DNA of 8,610 nt. Source: JBEKHT01 sp050012135. Lineage in GTDB: Bacteria > Chloroflexota > Anaerolineae > Anaerolineales > RBG-16-64-43. The number at the start of each line of letters is the position of its first letter. Position 1 is the stretch's first letter. The position numbers were made by a program, and so were the translations under genes. The stretch lies in assembly GCA_050012135.1 (NCBI GenBank), contig JBEKHT010000089.1:1-8610 (forward strand), given 5' to 3'. Shown in pieces: positions 6,844 through 8,610 of the stretch. The notes beneath the pieces are model-generated. The model had not been told where the DNA came from, made no database searches, and saw only the letters and a list, made by a program, of their open reading frames with translations.

Positions 6844-6872
6844 ATCGTAACATGGCCTTCTTCGATTGTCAA
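6844..6872 (-). promoter_or_regulatory. Sigma70-type promoter of the mtnA-kinase-ahcY operon
   Basis: The -35 TTGACA (6867-6872) is a perfect consensus. A 17-bp spacer follows, then the -10 TACGAT (6844-6849, four of six) with TGT directly before it, giving an extended -10 (TGnTACGAT). Seven T precede the -35 on the minus strand and may act like an UP element. Transcription would begin near 6837, about 82 nt before the mtnA ATG. The combination is unlikely by chance in such GC-rich sequence. Confidence 0.8.
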
Positions 6873-7062
6873 AAAAAGCAAAGGGCATGACTGGAATGCT
6901 CCCGAGGAGGCCGGAACCCATCGATCGACCGTATCCCTCAGAGGCCCCAGCTGGAAGGAAGAGGCTGCGCGCCAGATCGCCCCACCGCCAGCCCCATGTC
7001 CTGGGGGGGCCACGCACAGGAACGGGGTGTTTCGCTCTGACGCCTGCGCTTTCCGTTCCGGC
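6873..7062. other. Intergenic stretch between acyltransferase gene and mtnA promoter
   Basis: No gene is visible. On the minus strand, right after the acyltransferase stop, GGAACGG (7053-7059) and CCGTTCC (7019-7025) form a perfect 7-bp inverted repeat around 27 nt. There is a run of seven G at about 7003-7009 on the plus strand. No T-run follows the repeat, so termination of the acyltransferase transcript is not demonstrated. Confidence 0.45.
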
Positions 7063-8178
7063 TCATCCGTTGCCATCCAGGCTGCGCCCGCGCTCGCGCA
7101 GAGTGGCCAGGCGAGAAAGAAGGGAGATCGCCTTCCCGCGCAGGGACCATGGGTTCGTTACCCGGATCGAGATGAAGGCCTCCTTCTGGTTGGCGAATTG
7201 CGCCTTGTAGGCCTCTTGCCCCCGCATAAAGTTGAACTCGCGGATCTCCGGATCCTCGAATGCGAGCCTCAGGGTCTCCAGCAGCAGGATCCTCCCCGGC
7301 GAGTACTTGGCATACAGCTCATTGTAGGTGGGCATGTAGTGGTACCAGATTCCCTCATGCACCCAATCGAGCTGATAGGCCAGCACATCTTCGCCGCTCT
7401 TCAATAGCGAAAGCCGCGCCATCTTCTTCTGCTCAAAATCCCGAATCACGGACTCCAGAAAGCGCAGCCTTCCCGGCTCGGTAGCAAAGTGATCCTTCTG
7501 TCCGGTTGCCTTGCGACGCTGCCGATAGCATGTCAGGAATCCCTCGAGATGATCCTGGATCCCCTTCTCAATAATCCTCACTTCAGTTTCACCGCGCTCC
7601 CGGGCCAGTCGGTTCATCCGGTTGCGCAAGTCGTCCAGATGCCCCCGCAGAAAACCCTTTTGATAGTCATCCCAGTTTCCGCTGGTGTCGACCTTGTAGA
7701 AGTACCGTTCTTGAGACACACTGGGTGAAAGGCCAGAGCCCTTTAGCGCATACACAAACTCCTGCCACCCTCTTGAGGATTGCGGGACCAGATCCATTCG
7801 CAACGATTCCCATTGCTGCCGACGCTTCACCAGCCAACGAGTGACGAGAGCGGCGACCTGGGCTTCGCCGCCGGGCAAGCAAAGGATCAGATTGAAATCC
7901 GCTGGTCCGCTGCCTAGTGGAACCAGCCTTCTCGTACTCCACCCAGCTGCGGCGGGTATTGCTCGGACCTCCAGAGGCAAGGCACCGGCCAGTCTCCCCG
8001 ATTCTGACTCGCGCGCTTCCAGAATGAAGGCGGATCTCTCACGCTGGAAACATTCGGTGTACCTGGCAAGCCAGGCGGAGTTCATATGAATGCTATGCCG
8101 AGCGGACTCGGTCAGGCCTTCCAGTTCCGCGAAACGATCCCTCGTGGCTTTCACTTTCGAGATGGAATAGCCGCGCAT
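7063..8178 (-). CDS. GNAT-family acyltransferase with BioF2/CelD (Acetyltransf_6) domain
   Basis: A protein of about 371 residues without signal peptide or membrane helices. It looks like a double-GNAT protein of the CelD/BcsL group (COG5653), related in fold to FemABX-type acyl transferases. The C-terminal half holds the most typical part: FLTCYRQRRKATGQ (214-227), LAYQLDWVHEGIWYHYMPTY (266-285), then YAKYSPGRILLLETLRLAFE (289-308), REFNFMRGQEAYKAQF (313-328). The SPG..LL and F.F.RG...YK.. patterns are what is seen in this family at the acyl-CoA site. Members are annotated near polysaccharide or lipid-modification genes; substrate and acyl donor are unknown here. The ATG at 8178 is my choice. 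A GTG at 8187 and a TTG at 8244 are in frame, and none has a clear ribosome binding site. It is on the same strand as the mtnA operon but separated by about 300 nt and a strong promoter, so it is probably a separate transcription unit. Confidence 0.85.
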   Translation of the reverse strand: MRGYSISKVKATRDRFAELEGLTESARHSIHMNSAWLARYTECFQRERSAFILEARESESGRLAGALPLEVRAIPAAAGWSTRRLVPLGSGPADFNLILCLPGGEAQVAALVTRWLVKRRQQWESLRMDLVPQSSRGWQEFVYALKGSGLSPSVSQERYFYKVDTSGNWDDYQKGFLRGHLDDLRNRMNRLARERGETEVRIIEKGIQDHLEGFLTCYRQRRKATGQKDHFATEPGRLRFLESVIRDFEQKKMARLSLLKSGEDVLAYQLDWVHEGIWYHYMPTYNELYAKYSPGRILLLETLRLAFEDPEIREFNFMRGQEAYKAQFANQKEAFISIRVTNPWSLRGKAISLLSRLATLRERGRSLDGNG

Positions 8179-8610
8179 AGAAGACACGTTCGTCCGTCCA
8201 TCCTGTTCGTGAGCCCGACCGCATTGTGACGCAAGGTCAGGCAAAGGGTGGTCAGACCGCCGTCGCTGCCAGGGGCCACCTACACCCCGACAAGAAGAAA
8301 GCCAACACCACCTAGGGCCCGCGTCAGACCCAGACCTTGCGCGTCATCCCATTCACCCGGGGCCTTCGCGATTCCGCGCTGCACCGCCCTGGCCGGTAGT
8401 CTCGGCTCTCCTCATGCATGCCCGCAGCAATCTACCCAAGATAGCACACGACATCCCTTCTGCCAAGACGTCCGCAGGGTCACACCCACCTCCCAGGAAT
8501 GATCTCTTGTGGGTGCCGCGCAGGTTGGTTTGCGGCTGGCCTACCTGCAGCATACGCAGAGGCGCCCGAGCGATTCCGAGACAGGCCGCCTGGATCTTGC
8601 CCCGGGTGGC
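8179..8610. other. Upstream region of the acyltransferase gene, no gene recognised
   Basis: About 430 nt to the right edge. It contains the probable promoter at 8438-8466 and then a leader of roughly 250 nt without an obvious hairpin or ribosome binding site that fixes the start. Right of the promoter, one minus-strand frame is open from the edge to about 8353, but its residues look like chance (high Gly, Arg, Ala, no motif). I call no gene there. Confidence 0.45.
8438..8466 (-). promoter_or_regulatory. Probable sigma70-type promoter of the acyltransferase gene
   Basis: The -35 TTGGCA (8461-8466) matches five of six consensus bases. The spacer is 17 bp. The -10 TATCTT (8438-8443) matches four of six and is preceded by TGC, an extended -10. 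Predicted start is near 8431, about 250 nt before the ATG at 8178. Its architecture is the same as that of the mtnA promoter, which supports both calls. Confidence 0.55.

Noticed and set aside
8353..8610. Minus-strand frame open to the right edge
   Set aside because: No recognisable motif, and it contains the probable promoter; composition looks like chance.

Overview
The window is GC-rich bacterial chromosomal DNA. All seven recognisable protein genes lie on the minus strand, so the natural reading direction is from the right edge to the left. Two sigma70-like promoters with 17-bp spacers and extended -10 elements point to a bacterium. The lineage cannot be fixed from this sequence. The gene order mtnA / PfkB nucleoside-type kinase / short-form ahcY recalls what I remember from Chloroflexota and other uncultivated high-GC phyla, but that is a weak inference. 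I see no tRNA, rRNA, CRISPR array, insertion sequence, integrase or defence gene.

Right part (about 8610 to 7063): a possible promoter at 8438-8466 leads through a leader of roughly 250 nt to a BioF2/CelD-type GNAT acyltransferase. Members of this family are often tied to cell-surface glycan or lipid modification.

Centre (6872 to 3417): this is the clearest functional unit. A strong promoter (consensus TTGACA, 17-bp spacer, extended -10) drives a compact three-gene operon. It encodes MtnA (methylthioribose-1-phosphate isomerase), a PfkB-family kinase that is probably an adenosine kinase, and S-adenosylhomocysteine hydrolase AhcY. The first two genes overlap by ATGA, and ahcY follows after 28 nt with its own strong ribosome binding site. 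Together they handle the two by-products of S-adenosylmethionine use. AhcY splits S-adenosylhomocysteine into homocysteine and adenosine, the kinase would remove adenosine and so pull that reversible reaction forward, and MtnA acts on the ribose part of methylthioadenosine. The roughly 80-nt leader ahead of mtnA is unusually structured. It has a perfect 8-bp hairpin at the predicted transcript 5' end and two competing hairpins next to and over the start codon.

Left part (2929 to 1): an 18-codon open frame with a strong ribosome binding site sits just upstream of an FkbM-like (Methyltransf_21) methyltransferase that has no binding site of its own. Next comes a 12-helix-type MFS transporter whose frame is broken twice, each time by one extra base. 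Last is the N-terminal third of a DHA2-type MFS drug exporter that runs off the left edge.

No clearly new system is visible. The observations most worth checking are the mtnA leader, the small upstream frame of the methyltransferase gene and the doubly frameshifted transporter.
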